A stretch of DNA of 64,000 bases, from contig NZ_CABQHJ010000001.1 in the NCBI RefSeq assembly GCF_902463975.1, positions 62,001-126,000 of the forward strand, given 5' to 3'. Source of the DNA: Phascolarctobacterium_A sp902463975 (GTDB lineage: Bacteria; Bacillota; Negativicutes; Acidaminococcales; Acidaminococcaceae). Both the position numbers and the translations under genes were made by a program. The notes under the pieces are model-generated. The model did no database searches, was not told the DNA's origin, and saw only the letters and a list, made by a program, of their open reading frames with translations. Position 1 is the stretch's first letter. Each line of letters opens with the position of its first letter. Positions 13,519-22,131 of the stretch are shown here, one piece after another.

Positions 13519-14202
13519 TCATTTTACCGCTGCCATCAGCGCGTAAAAAATTGGTGGCACGATAAGCGCCGGCAGCATGTTCAGCGTTTTGCAATCGCGC
13601 AGCTGCAAAATCCCCAGGCCGCTGCTCATCAGAAAAATGCCGCCCAAAACAGAAATTTCTCCCATCAGCGCCGGCGTCATATAAGGAGCAATCACTCCGG
13701 CGAAAAGATAAATGCTTCCCTGCCACAAAAGCAGCACCAAGGCTGCCGCAGCAATGCCAATGCCATAGGCCGAGCCTAGAATAATCGATGAAACAAAATC
13801 AAGCGTCGCATTGGTATACAGATAAGTATTGTTGCCGTTGAGCCTGCTTTCAATCGGCCCCAAAATAGAAAGCGTACCGATGCAGAACAGCAAAATAGCG
13901 GTTGAAAGTCCTTCCGCCAGCTTGCTACCACCTTTGGCGCTTGCCAAAAGCTTGTGAAAGCGACCGTCGATATCCAACCACGTTCCTATAACAGTACCGA
14001 TGGCAATGCTGGCGATAAATAATACCGGATAGGTTGTTTTCGGCATATTGCTGACAAAGGCATTCGCTCCCAGTCCCACAGTCGCCAGGCCAAGGCCGTC
14101 GAAAAGCGCTGTTTTATAGCGTTCGTTAACACCTCTGCTGAGAAAACTGCCGATTACAGAGCCGGTTAAAATTGCACTTACATTAACGATTGTTCCTAAC
14201 AT
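13519..14202 (-). CDS. DUF554 family membrane protein
   Basis: The 227-aa polytopic membrane protein has several hydrophobic segments and the family's opening LGTIVNVSAILTGSVIGSFL, then GAMxxLGPIES-like FCIGTLSILGPIESRL. DUF554 (YdfK/YqgA) members are of unknown function. The start ATG 14202 has GAGGGG at 9 nt; an in-frame TTG two codons earlier is too close to the ribosome site. It is transcribed alone, divergent from the exported protein at 14349. Confidence 0.8.
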   Translation of the reverse strand: MLGTIVNVSAILTGSVIGSFLSRGVNERYKTALFDGLGLATVGLGANAFVSNMPKTTYPVLFIASIAIGTVIGTWLDIDGRFHKLLASAKGGSKLAEGLSTAILLFCIGTLSILGPIESRLNGNNTYLYTNATLDFVSSIILGSAYGIGIAAAALVLLLWQGSIYLFAGVIAPYMTPALMGEISVLGGIFLMSSGLGILQLRDCKTLNMLPALIVPPIFYALMAAVK

Positions 14203-14348
14203 TTTCAATATCCCCTCAAGTTTACAAATACTTCCTGCGCAGGCTACAAAGATTTTACACTTCCCCCGCTCAGGTATCTTTACAGATACCCTTTTATTTT
14301 ATACTATTATAGTACCAAATACAATTCCTACAAAGGAGGCTAATACGA

Positions 14349-14954
14349 ATGAAAAAAACTCTTCTCACGTTATTTTTGGCGATGGCAGTAGCAGCAGGTG
14401 CGTCAGCCGCACAGCAAACAGAAGTCGACAAGGGCGACCGCTTTGATTATAAATACCCTGTTTTCACGCAGGAAAATCCGCGAGCAGCAGAGCGCATGAA
14501 CCGCGATATCCAAAAAATGGTCAACAAATCGCGCAAGGATTTGCGCCACCCGGATATGCGTGCTGTCGGCAGCAATTATGAGGTGATTTACGAAAACGAC
14601 CAGTTTGTCTGCCTCACCTTCAACACCTGGTACTATTATGATAAGGCTGCTCATGGTATGTACTATACACACGGCATCGTTTATGACAAGGCTACCGGCA
14701 AGCGCGTTCCCTACACCCGCTTCATCGAAAAGCTGGACGCCAAGCAACTGAAGCAGGATATCAAGGCCAAGAAGCTGCCTGTTTACGGTGCAGATTTGCA
14801 AACTGTCAGCGAAGCACCGTTCATTGATAACATCGACAATTTCAAAGTAAGCAAGGATTATATCATCACCGAGGACGGTCATCTTTATCTGATGTACCAG
14901 CCCTACGAGCTTGACTGCTACGCCGCAGGCGTTACCTATGTCAAAGTAAAATAA
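14349..14954 (+). CDS. Exported DUF3298/DUF4163-like protein
   Basis: The 201-aa protein has a signal peptide (MKKTLLTLFLAMAVAAGASA, cut near residue 20). A mature domain follows with YPVFTQENPRAAERMNRDI, then FNTWYYYDKAAHG, GIVYDKATGKRVPY, and ITEDGHLYLMYQPYELDCYAAG. This order matches the DUF4163/DUF3298 pair found in the extracellular part of RsiV-type and related secreted proteins. No transmembrane helix beyond the signal is seen, so it is probably periplasmic. ATG 14349 has AAAGGAGG. The function is unknown. Confidence 0.7.
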   Translation: MKKTLLTLFLAMAVAAGASAAQQTEVDKGDRFDYKYPVFTQENPRAAERMNRDIQKMVNKSRKDLRHPDMRAVGSNYEVIYENDQFVCLTFNTWYYYDKAAHGMYYTHGIVYDKATGKRVPYTRFIEKLDAKQLKQDIKAKKLPVYGADLQTVSEAPFIDNIDNFKVSKDYIITEDGHLYLMYQPYELDCYAAGVTYVKVK

Positions 14955-14967
14955 GCATAAAAAGCAA

Positions 14968-15014
14968 AGCACTGCTCTGCATCTCCTGTAAGGAAATGTG
15001 AGCAGTGCTTTTTT
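14968..15014. terminator. Bidirectional terminator between convergent genes
   Basis: AAGCACTGCTC and GAGCAGTGCTT form a long stem with TTTT after it on both strands, between the exported protein gene and comEB. Confidence 0.8.
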
Positions 15015-15023
15015 ACAGCATAT

Positions 15024-15482
15024 TTACTTCTTATCCAGTACGCAGATTTCAATTCCCGATGCAGCCATCATATCCTCCGCCAGCTTATCCGGGTAAGGAT
15101 TAGCATAAACAATGCGCTTAATGCCTGCGTTAATCAAAATCTTGGTGCAGACCACACAGGGCTGATGCGTACAATAAATTGTACCGCCGTTGACAGACAC
15201 ACCATGATAGGCAGCCTGCACTACAGCATTCTGCTCTGCATGGATACCGCGGCACAGCTCATGCATCTGCCCCGAAGGCACATGCAGCTGCTCGCGCAGG
15301 CAGCCCGTAACCTCACAGTGAGGCAAATCCTTAGGCGTACCGTTATAGCCTGTCGCTACAATCTGTTTATTTTTGACGATTACCGCGCCAACACTGCGGC
15401 GCATACAGGTTGAACGGCTGCTGACTACTCTGGCAATCTCCATAAAGTAATCATCCCAGCCGGGTCTTGTTTTGCGTTCCAT
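15024..15482 (-). CDS. comEB: dCMP/cytidine deaminase family protein ComEB
   Basis: The 152-aa zinc deaminase has HAEQN (His81, Glu83) and PCVVC (Cys109, Cys112), plus Cys residues at 56, 61 and 77 that fit the second zinc site of ComEB-type dCMP deaminases. The predicted reaction is dCMP to dUMP, feeding thymidylate synthesis. It starts 6 nt after the upp stop, forming a pyrimidine pair downstream of glyA. Length is normal. Confidence 0.9.
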   Translation of the reverse strand: MERKTRPGWDDYFMEIARVVSSRSTCMRRSVGAVIVKNKQIVATGYNGTPKDLPHCEVTGCLREQLHVPSGQMHELCRGIHAEQNAVVQAAYHGVSVNGGTIYCTHQPCVVCTKILINAGIKRIVYANPYPDKLAEDMMAASGIEICVLDKK

Positions 15483-15488
15483 AATTTT

Positions 15489-16109
15489 TTATACCGTACC
15501 AAAAATTCTGTCGCCTGCATCGCCCAAGCCCGGAACGATGTAGCCATGCTCATTGAGATGGTCATCAAGCACAACAGTGTAGATAGGCACATCAGGATGT
15601 GCTGCATTCAGCTTTTCTACACCCTCGGGAGCAGCAACGAGACACATGAAGCGCAGGTTTTTCATACCGCGCTTTTTGAGCTGGTCAAGAGCAGCAATAG
15701 CACTGCCGCCGGTTGCCAGCATCGGGTCAACAACGATAGTATAAGCGTCCATATCCGCAGGCAGCTTGCAGTAATACTCCATCGGCATCAGAGTTTCTTC
15801 GTTACGGCTCATGCCGATATGACCAACATTGGCTTCGGGAATAACACTGAGTACGCCCTCCATAAATCCCAGGCCTGCACGCAGGATAGGCACAACAGTG
15901 ACACTGCCTTTAATACGGCAGCCGGTGGTTTCGCACAGCGGAGTGGTAACCTTTACTTCTTCCACAGGTAAATCTCTGGTAGTTTCAAAGGTCAGCAGCG
16001 CTGCAACCTCACTGATGATGTGGCGGAAGGTTACGCTCTTGGTATCCTTGTCACGCAGGATAGTCATTTTTGCTTGCAGCAAAGGATGGTTTACTACATT
16101 GATTTGCAT
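15489..16109 (-). CDS. upp: Uracil phosphoribosyltransferase Upp
   Basis: The 206-aa protein converts uracil and PRPP to UMP. It has the PRPP loop VDPMLATGGSA at about 127-137, ILRAGLGFMEG near 75-85, and the C-terminal uracil-binding segment YIVPGLGDAGDRIFGT. It is placed between glyA and comEB, as in other Firmicutes (glyA-upp). ATG 16109 has AGGAGCG upstream. Confidence 0.97.
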   Translation of the reverse strand: MQINVVNHPLLQAKMTILRDKDTKSVTFRHIISEVAALLTFETTRDLPVEEVKVTTPLCETTGCRIKGSVTVVPILRAGLGFMEGVLSVIPEANVGHIGMSRNEETLMPMEYYCKLPADMDAYTIVVDPMLATGGSAIAALDQLKKRGMKNLRFMCLVAAPEGVEKLNAAHPDVPIYTVVLDDHLNEHGYIVPGLGDAGDRIFGTV

Positions 16110-16131
16110 TGGATATATCGCTCCTTTTCTT

Positions 16132-16171
16132 ATTAAGACGAAGCGGATAAAGCTTTATCGGTCGTCTTAAT
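16132..16171. repeat. Long inverted repeat between glyA and upp
   Basis: ATTAAGACGA pairs with TCGTCTTAAT around an inner GATAAAGCTTTATC palindrome; the two stems are separated by short mismatches. There is no T-run, so it is more likely an mRNA processing or stability hairpin than a terminator. It ends at the glyA stop codon. Confidence 0.6.
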
Positions 16172-17421
16172 TATAAATTAGTATATAACGGATACTTAGC
16201 GCACAGTGCAGCAACGCGTTTTGCAGCCTCTGCATGCTTGTCAGTATCTTCAGGGTTATTGAGCACCAGGCCCATAATAGCCGCAACCTCTTTGAAGTCC
16301 TCTTCTTTGAAGCCGCGGGTAGTAGCAGCCGGAGTACCCAGACGGATACCGCTGGTTACAAACGGGCTGGCAGGATCAAACGGAATAGTGTTTTTATTGC
16401 AGGTAATGCCAATATTATCCAGCAGCTTTTCTGCTTCCTTACCGGTCAGGTTTTTGTTGCGTACATCAACCAAAATCAGATGGTTGTCAGTACCGCCGGA
16501 AACAAGACGGAAGCCTTCAGCCTTCAGGCCTTCAGCAAAAGCCTTGGCATTCTTGACAATATTCTCTGCGTACTCTCTGAATTCAGGCTTCAGAGCTTCG
16601 CCAAAAGCAACAGCCTTTGCAGCAATAACGTGCATCAGCGGGCCACCCTGGATGCCGGGAAAAATAGCCTTGTTGATTTTCTTGGCATATTCTTCATTGT
16701 TGGTCAAAATCAGACCACCGCGAGGACCACGCAGAGTTTTGTGGGTAGTAGTAGTTACGATATCAGCATACGGAACCGGAGACGGATGCAGGCCTGCTGC
16801 AACCAGACCGGCGATGTGTGCCATATCAACCAGCAGCAGAGCGCCGTTAGCATGAGCAATATCAGCGATGCGTTTGAAATCGATAATCCGCGGATAAGCG
16901 CTGGCACCGGCAACAATCAGCTTCGGATGATGCTCTTTAGCCAGCTTGTCCATAGCATCATAATCAATCAGCTCGGTTTCCGGGTTAACGCCATAATGTA
17001 CAACGTTAAAATAGGTACCGGAAATATTTACCGGGGATCCATGGCTCAGGTGACCGCCTTGGGACAGGTCCATCCCCATAATGGTGTCGCCGGGTTTCAG
17101 GAAAGCAAAGTACACGGTCAGATTGGTGCTGGCACCGCAGTGAGCCTGTACGTTAGCATATTCGGCATGGAATAATTTCTTGGCACGTTCGATTGCCAAA
17201 GTTTCAACCTTATCAACATATTCACAGCCGCCATAATAACGATGACCGGGGTAGCCTTCAGCATACTTGTTGGTCAGTACGCTGCCCATAGCCTCCATTA
17301 CTGCGGGAGTAACGATGTTTTCGGATGCAATCAGTTCGATTTTGTCACGTTGGCGGTTAAGCTCCGCATCAATGTAACCTTTCAGCTCAGGATCAACTAC
17401 GCTAAGTTTTTCCAGATTCAT
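16171..17421 (-). CDS. glyA: Serine hydroxymethyltransferase GlyA
   Basis: The 416-aa PLP enzyme interconverts serine plus tetrahydrofolate with glycine plus methylene-THF, supplying one-carbon units for purine, thymidylate and methionine synthesis. The PLP lysine is in TTTTHKTLRGPRGG (Lys228). Other family blocks are IASENIVTPAV, GHRYYGGCEYVD and DMAHIAGLVAAG. ATG 17421 follows GGAGGG. Two consensus DnaA boxes lie in the 5' leader 44-64 nt upstream, an unusual feature. Gene order DUF436-glyA-upp is conserved with Bacillus (ywlG-glyA-upp). Confidence 0.97.
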   Translation of the reverse strand: MNLEKLSVVDPELKGYIDAELNRQRDKIELIASENIVTPAVMEAMGSVLTNKYAEGYPGHRYYGGCEYVDKVETLAIERAKKLFHAEYANVQAHCGASTNLTVYFAFLKPGDTIMGMDLSQGGHLSHGSPVNISGTYFNVVHYGVNPETELIDYDAMDKLAKEHHPKLIVAGASAYPRIIDFKRIADIAHANGALLLVDMAHIAGLVAAGLHPSPVPYADIVTTTTHKTLRGPRGGLILTNNEEYAKKINKAIFPGIQGGPLMHVIAAKAVAFGEALKPEFREYAENIVKNAKAFAEGLKAEGFRLVSGGTDNHLILVDVRNKNLTGKEAEKLLDNIGITCNKNTIPFDPASPFVTSGIRLGTPAATTRGFKEEDFKEVAAIMGLVLNNPEDTDKHAEAAKRVAALCAKYPLYTNL

Positions 17422-17464
17422 TTTAAGTCCCTCCTAAAAATAAAACATTAAATATCAACCAGTT

Positions 17465-17485
17465 TTATCCACAGGCTGTGGATAA
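17465..17485. promoter_or_regulatory. Inverted pair of consensus DnaA boxes in the glyA leader
   Basis: TTATCCACA (17465-17473) and its inverse TGTGGATAA (17477-17485) form a perfect 10-bp-arm inverted repeat with a single central base. Both match the strongest DnaA-box consensus. They lie 44-64 nt upstream of the glyA start. Binding by DnaA is predicted, not shown; a simple hairpin or another regulator is possible. Confidence 0.6.
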
Positions 17486-17510
17486 GCGCTTAGAAATTCT
17501 GCTCTACTAA

Positions 17511-17735
17511 AAGACGCAGACGGTGCCTTATACCATAGAAAAATACAAATCGTTCATTAGATTTCAAATGCTACGTAGTATTCCGACGGCGTATTTTTCA
17601 TATGTCGAAGAAATGATAACGACGCAGATGATGCTATGGACGATTGTAAATCGCTCAGAAGGTGCCAGATGCTAGGCGGCACTGCCGACGGCGTATTTCT
17701 ATACGTCGAGGCAGTGACAACAACGCAGACAGTGC
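17511..17735. repeat. Imperfect ~100-bp tandem repeat
   Basis: Recognisable blocks recur at about 101-108 bp: ACGCAGA (near 17514, 17622, 17723), GACGGCGTATTT (17585 and 17687), and a CGAT/ATCG hairpin block. Each unit contains a small hairpin around GACGTAT/ATACGCCGTC. No ORF is supported. It fills the gap between DUF436 and glyA together with the DnaA boxes and may be a dispersed chromosomal repeat. Confidence 0.55.
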
Positions 17736-17736
17736 C

Positions 17737-18294
17737 TTATGGGCGATTCTCCAGATATTGGGCACGCGGTCCCCCAACTAACGGCGGACGGGTTTTAGCG
17801 GCAGTCAGCACTGCTTCGCTAATTTTTTTATATTGCAGGCGTACAGGTACAGCAACTCGTTTGAGATGCATGCCGATGAGCGTCTGGCCAATATCAATAC
17901 CAAGATGGGCAGAAATTTTTTCTACCACTACAGGTTCAGCAAAATTTTCGTAGGCAGCAGTTGCCATAGCGCCGCCGGCATGAGCCACCGGACGCACGGT
18001 AACCTCCTCAAGATTGTAGCGTTCAGCTGCAGCAGCCTCCACTACTAAGGAACGGTTGAGATGCTCGCAGCATTGTACGGCAAGATAAAGCTCGTGTGCA
18101 TCACACACTGCCTTCAGCGCCTTGAACATAGCAACAGCTGTTTCACTGCTGCCGCCGGTGCCGATTTTGTTGCCGAGTACTTCGCTGGTACTGCAGCCAA
18201 GCACGAAAATCTGTCCCTTTTTAGGCTTTGCTATGCTAATGAGCTCTTCAGCAGCTGCTGCCAGCTCCTTAGCTATTTGCATATTTGTTTCCAT
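17737..18294 (-). CDS. TIGR01440/DUF436 (UPF0340, YwlG) family protein
   Basis: The 185-aa protein has the family pattern GCSTSEVLGNKIGTGGS, AVQCCEHLNRSLVVE, VVEKISAHLGIDIGQTLIGMHLKRV and RLQYKKISEA. Its function is not established; members are found next to rpiB and glyA in many Firmicutes, as here. It is 70 nt downstream of rpiB on the same strand. Cys residues in GCS and QCC are conserved in the family as I recall it, but no activity is known. Confidence 0.85.
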   Translation of the reverse strand: METNMQIAKELAAAAEELISIAKPKKGQIFVLGCSTSEVLGNKIGTGGSSETAVAMFKALKAVCDAHELYLAVQCCEHLNRSLVVEAAAAERYNLEEVTVRPVAHAGGAMATAAYENFAEPVVVEKISAHLGIDIGQTLIGMHLKRVAVPVRLQYKKISEAVLTAAKTRPPLVGGPRAQYLENRP

Positions 18295-18364
18295 TGTTGC
18301 TTTACTTCTTTTCTGTTTATTTTTCAGAAACGCAAAAATCGTTTAGGCTGCAACGCAAAGACGA

Positions 18365-18811
18365 TTATTTTGCTTCCAAATCCATGATTTTATTTACACG
18401 GCGCTCATGACGACCACCGGCAAATTCGGTTTCCAGCCAGGCGTCGGTAATCATTTCTGCCAGACCTACGCCCAGAACACGCTCGCCCATGCAGAGAACG
18501 TTGGCATTGTTATGCTCACGGCTCATTTTAGCGGAGAAAACATCACCGCACAGAGCAGCGCGAATGCCCTTGCATTTATTGGCAGCGATAGAAATACCGA
18601 TACCGGTACCGCAAATCAGGATGCCCTTTTGCGCACCGCTGGCACCACTGGTAATATCCTCGCACAGCTTAGCAGCATAGTCGGGATAATCTACGGAATC
18701 CTCGCTGTAGGTACCATGGTCAACAACCTCGATGCCTTTATCCTCTAAATATTTTTTGATATGCTCCTTCAGATGGAAGCCGCCATGATCACATGCCATT
18801 GCAATTTTCAT
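18365..18811 (-). CDS. rpiB: Ribose-5-phosphate isomerase B
   Basis: The 148-aa RpiB/LacAB-type isomerase interconverts ribose 5-phosphate and ribulose 5-phosphate. It shows ACDHGGFHLKE at residues 6-16, the active-site Cys segment ILICGTGIGISI, and NANVLCMGERVLG. Length is normal. It is in the sua5-rpiB-DUF436-glyA-upp order conserved with Bacillus ywlC-F-G. Confidence 0.95.
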   Translation of the reverse strand: MKIAMACDHGGFHLKEHIKKYLEDKGIEVVDHGTYSEDSVDYPDYAAKLCEDITSGASGAQKGILICGTGIGISIAANKCKGIRAALCGDVFSAKMSREHNNANVLCMGERVLGVGLAEMITDAWLETEFAGGRHERRVNKIMDLEAK

Positions 18812-18861
18812 AAATAATCTTCTCCTCTCCTGCTTTTTAATGCCGGGATTATCTTTAACAT

Positions 18862-19968
18862 TTATTGTAACATAAATGACGGTAAATTTACATTATTTTT
18901 TAAATGCAGGCTGCCGTTTTCCAGCGTTATAATCTGATAGCCCGCAGCCTTACGCAGGCGGTTCATGATTGCCAGTCCCAGGCCGTCCTCCTCCACGCCT
19001 TCGGCGAGGATGACGTCCGGACAGGTCCGGTCAAAATCGCGCAGCAGGTAGAATAAATCTGCTGCCAGCTGCTCGCGGCTGTCGCCCCAGCAGGAAAGCT
19101 GCAAATGCTGCTTTTCGACAAGCTCTGCCAGCTCGCTCTCCAGCTCACGTCCGCAAAGCACGCCGACGGTTTTGCCTTCAGCCAGAGCCTTAGCAATAAC
19201 CTGCGGCAACCATTTGCAAGCTGCACCCTCAAACAGGTACACAGGTGCCTTCGGCGCATAATGACGGTACTTCATTCCCGGAGCCTTGGGCTTAAAGTTT
19301 TTATCTCCCTGCAGCGCCGGGTCGATTTCTACCGCCCCCATTACTTCGGTCAGCATTTCATAAGTAATGCCGCCCGGTCGCAGGATAGTAGGAACAGCAC
19401 TCGTTGTATCCACCACGGTGGATTCCAGACCGATGCCGCAGTTACCGCCATCAAGCATACCGGCAATTTTGCCCTGCATATCCTCCAGCACATCCTGAGC
19501 GTTCGTCGGACTCGGACGACCGGAAATATTAGCCGACGGCGCCGCAATAGGACAACCACAGGCACGGATAAAATCCTGGGCAAATTTATTGGAAGGGAAG
19601 CGTACAGCGACAGTTTCCAGACCAGCGCTTACAGCGTCAGGCACAATAGAGGATTTATTGACAATCAGCGTCAGCGGTCCCGGCCAAAAATGCTCCATGA
19701 GCTTTTTGGCATTAGCGTTCAGACCGGTAGTCAGCTGCGCAATATCTTCCTTTTTAGCAATGTGCAGAATCAGCGGATTATCATTAGGTCTGCCCTTGGC
19801 AGCAAAAATCTTGCCCACAGCCTCAGGATTCAGTCCATCCGCACCCAGGCCGTAAACCGTTTCTGTCGGGAACGATACAACCTCACCCGCACGGATCAGT
19901 GCCGCTGCCTCCTGCATAATCTCTTGATTATCAGAGTTCTTTTGTAATTTCCAGTAGGATGTTTTCAT
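18862..19968 (-). CDS. Threonylcarbamoyladenylate synthase (Sua5/YwlC)
   Basis: The 368-aa protein makes threonylcarbamoyl-AMP from threonine, bicarbonate and ATP for the t6A37 modification of ANN-decoding tRNAs. The N-terminal YrdC domain (about 15-205) has VSFPTETVYGLGADG, IFAAKGRPNDNPL and APSANISGRPSPT. The C-terminal Sua5 domain (about 235-360) is the extension of the Sua5 type, with the linker PGMKYRHYAPKAP. The start ATG 19968 (GAGGATAAAT upstream) overlaps the prmC 3' end by 38 nt, which supports translational coupling. A GTG four codons earlier is also possible. Confidence 0.93.
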   Translation of the reverse strand: MKTSYWKLQKNSDNQEIMQEAAALIRAGEVVSFPTETVYGLGADGLNPEAVGKIFAAKGRPNDNPLILHIAKKEDIAQLTTGLNANAKKLMEHFWPGPLTLIVNKSSIVPDAVSAGLETVAVRFPSNKFAQDFIRACGCPIAAPSANISGRPSPTNAQDVLEDMQGKIAGMLDGGNCGIGLESTVVDTTSAVPTILRPGGITYEMLTEVMGAVEIDPALQGDKNFKPKAPGMKYRHYAPKAPVYLFEGAACKWLPQVIAKALAEGKTVGVLCGRELESELAELVEKQHLQLSCWGDSREQLAADLFYLLRDFDRTCPDVILAEGVEEDGLGLAIMNRLRKAAGYQIITLENGSLHLKNNVNLPSFMLQ

Positions 19969-20854
19969 ATTTATCCTCACCCTCTTTTTCTTTTAAAGCA
20001 AAAACCATGCGCGGTATACCTGCATAGTCCATACGCACAGCAGTTTTGGCAAAGCCATGCTCCAGGCACAGCTTCTGCACTGCCTCGCTTTGGTCAATAC
20101 CGATTTCAAATGCCAGCAATCCATCCTCAGCCAGATGCTCTGCTGCTTCGGCACAGATGCGGCGGTAAAAATCAAGTCCGTCCGCACCGCCGTCAAGTGC
20201 AGTGCGTGGCTCCTGCTGTACATCCTGCGCCAGCGTCGCAATATCGGCCGCAGGGATATACGGCGGGTTGGAAACGATGATATCAAACTTTTTCTCCATA
20301 GGCACGTTGCTGAATAAATCGCTTTGGCGGAAGGCCACGCGCTTGTCTACGCCAATCGCTGCAGCATTTTCCTTTGCCACCGCCAGGGCAGCGTTGCTGA
20401 TATCCACACCCACGCCCACGGCAGCAGGCAGATAATCAAGCAGCGAAACGATAATTGCACCACTGCCTGTACCGATATCAAGAGCCTTTACGGCACTGTC
20501 TGCTCGCAGCATCGGCGCTGCCTTCACCAGGCTTTCCACCAACAGCTCCGTTTCCGGACGCGGCACCAGGGTAGCAGGCGTAACCTTGAAGCTGTTGCGC
20601 ATAAAAGCACGCTCGCCGATAATGTAGGCCAGCGGCTCATGCTTGGCGCGGCGCTCTACATAGGAGCGCATCTTCTCGCGCTCCTCCTCACTGAGAGGCT
20701 TGTCAAATTCGGTATAAAGCTTGATGCGTTCACATTTCAAGACAGCACAAAGCAGCACTTCGGCATCAAGGCGTGGATTTTCCACGCCTTTTGCTTCAAA
20801 GTGCTGCTTAGTCCAGTTTAAAATTTCCATAATCGTCCAAACTGGCTTCCCCAT
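19931..20854 (-). CDS. prmC: Release factor glutamine methyltransferase PrmC
   Basis: The 307-aa SAM methyltransferase modifies the Gln of the GGQ motif in release factors. It has an N-terminal helical domain (1-85), the SAM loop ALDIGTGSG (123-131), and the catalytic NPPY at 196-199. It starts one base after the prfA stop, pairing enzyme and substrate, and overlaps sua5. AGGTGA precedes ATG 20854. Confidence 0.95.
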   Translation of the reverse strand: MGKPVWTIMEILNWTKQHFEAKGVENPRLDAEVLLCAVLKCERIKLYTEFDKPLSEEEREKMRSYVERRAKHEPLAYIIGERAFMRNSFKVTPATLVPRPETELLVESLVKAAPMLRADSAVKALDIGTGSGAIIVSLLDYLPAAVGVGVDISNAALAVAKENAAAIGVDKRVAFRQSDLFSNVPMEKKFDIIVSNPPYIPAADIATLAQDVQQEPRTALDGGADGLDFYRRICAEAAEHLAEDGLLAFEIGIDQSEAVQKLCLEHGFAKTAVRMDYAGIPRMVFALKEKEGEDKYENILLEITKEL

Positions 20855-20855
20855 T

Positions 20856-21923
20856 TTATTTCACCTGCCGTAATTGTTCGCTTTGCTTAGCAGTAATCAG
20901 TGCACCCAGCAGCTCGTCCAGGTCGCCGTTGACAATGCTGTCCAGCTTATGCAGTGTCAGACCGATGCGATGGTCGGTAACGCGTCCCTGCGGATAGTTG
21001 TAGGTGCGGATACGCTCGCTGCGGTCGCCGGTGCCTACCTGGCTCTTGCGGTCCTCGGCAGTAGCAGCACGCTGCTCCTCCTGCGCCTGCTCCAGAATAC
21101 GCGCACGCAATACGCGCATACATTTTTCGCGGTTCTTCAGCTGAGATTTTTCATCCTGGCACTGTGCCACAATGCCTGTCGGAATATGGGTAATACGAAC
21201 TGCAGATTCGGTTTTGTTTACGTACTGGCCGCCGGCACCGCCTGCACGATAGGTATCGACACGCAGGTCTGCAGGGTTAATCTCTACATCAACCTCTTCA
21301 GCCTCCGGCAGTACAGCCACGGTAACGGTAGAGGTGTGTACACGTCCCTGAGATTCGGTTTCCGGCACACGCTGTACACGGTGTACGCCGCTTTCAAATT
21401 TCATACGGCTGTAAACGCTGTCGCCGCTGATTTGGAATACTACTTCCTTGAAGCCGCCCAGCTCAGTCGGGCTGGAATCCATAACCTCAACGCGCCAGCC
21501 GCGGGTTTCTGCATAACGCAGATACATACGGAAGAGAACGCCGGCAAAAAGCGCAGCCTCATCACCGCCAGCACCGCCGCGGATTTCCACGATAACGTTT
21601 TTATCATCGTTCGGGTCGGAGGGCAGCAGAAGAATCGTGAGCTTCTCCTCATATTCTTCAATCTGCGGTTTGAGCTCCTTCAGTTCCTCCTTGGCCATTT
21701 CAACAAGCTCTTCGTCATCGCCTGCCGCGAGCAGCTCCTCTGCCTCGTCGCGAGCCTTAATCATATCGCGGTATTCACGGTAAGCGGTAACAATCGGTTC
21801 CAGCTTAGCATGCGCTTTGGTAGCCTTCAGCCAATTGGCCTGGTCAGCAATAACCTCGGGGTCACTGATTTTTGCCTCTAAGTCTAAATATCTGTCTTCT
21901 AGTGCCTGCAATTTGTCGAGCAT
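20856..21923 (-). CDS. prfA: Peptide chain release factor 1
   Basis: The 355-aa RF1 terminates translation at UAA and UAG. It has the PxT-type anticodon motif PET at 187-189 (RF1 class, not SPF of RF2) and GGQ at 231-233 within YRAGGAGGQYVNKT. The start ATG 21923 matches the family (MLDKLQALEDRY) with AGGAG upstream; a longer in-frame start is less likely. It is the first gene of prfA-prmC-sua5. Confidence 0.97.
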   Translation of the reverse strand: MLDKLQALEDRYLDLEAKISDPEVIADQANWLKATKAHAKLEPIVTAYREYRDMIKARDEAEELLAAGDDEELVEMAKEELKELKPQIEEYEEKLTILLLPSDPNDDKNVIVEIRGGAGGDEAALFAGVLFRMYLRYAETRGWRVEVMDSSPTELGGFKEVVFQISGDSVYSRMKFESGVHRVQRVPETESQGRVHTSTVTVAVLPEAEEVDVEINPADLRVDTYRAGGAGGQYVNKTESAVRITHIPTGIVAQCQDEKSQLKNREKCMRVLRARILEQAQEEQRAATAEDRKSQVGTGDRSERIRTYNYPQGRVTDHRIGLTLHKLDSIVNGDLDELLGALITAKQSEQLRQVK

Positions 21924-22039
21924 TAGAAATTCTCCTCTCAAGTGTTATGTTAGTCTTATAAATTTAATTCAAAGTGATTCGTTAAGAAAATATTCTCTCC
22001 TATAAGCGAAGTGTTCAATATAACATTATTTTAAAGACA

Positions 22040-22100
22040 GAATAGTGCAGTCCCCTCTCCGTCGCCCTACGGGCGCCAGCTCTCCCCAAGGATAGCCTCA
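22040..22100. repeat. GC-rich repeat-like hairpin upstream of prfA
   Basis: The stretch has CCCCTCTCCGTCGCCC, then GGGCGCCAGCTCTCCCC, with a CGCCC/GGGCG core hairpin. It resembles intergenic repeat sequences common in gut Firmicutes, from memory only. There is no T-run and no ORF; it lies between DUF1385 and prfA. Confidence 0.35.
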
Positions 22101-22131
22101 TAGATCAGCCTGCAAACCTATAAAATCACTT

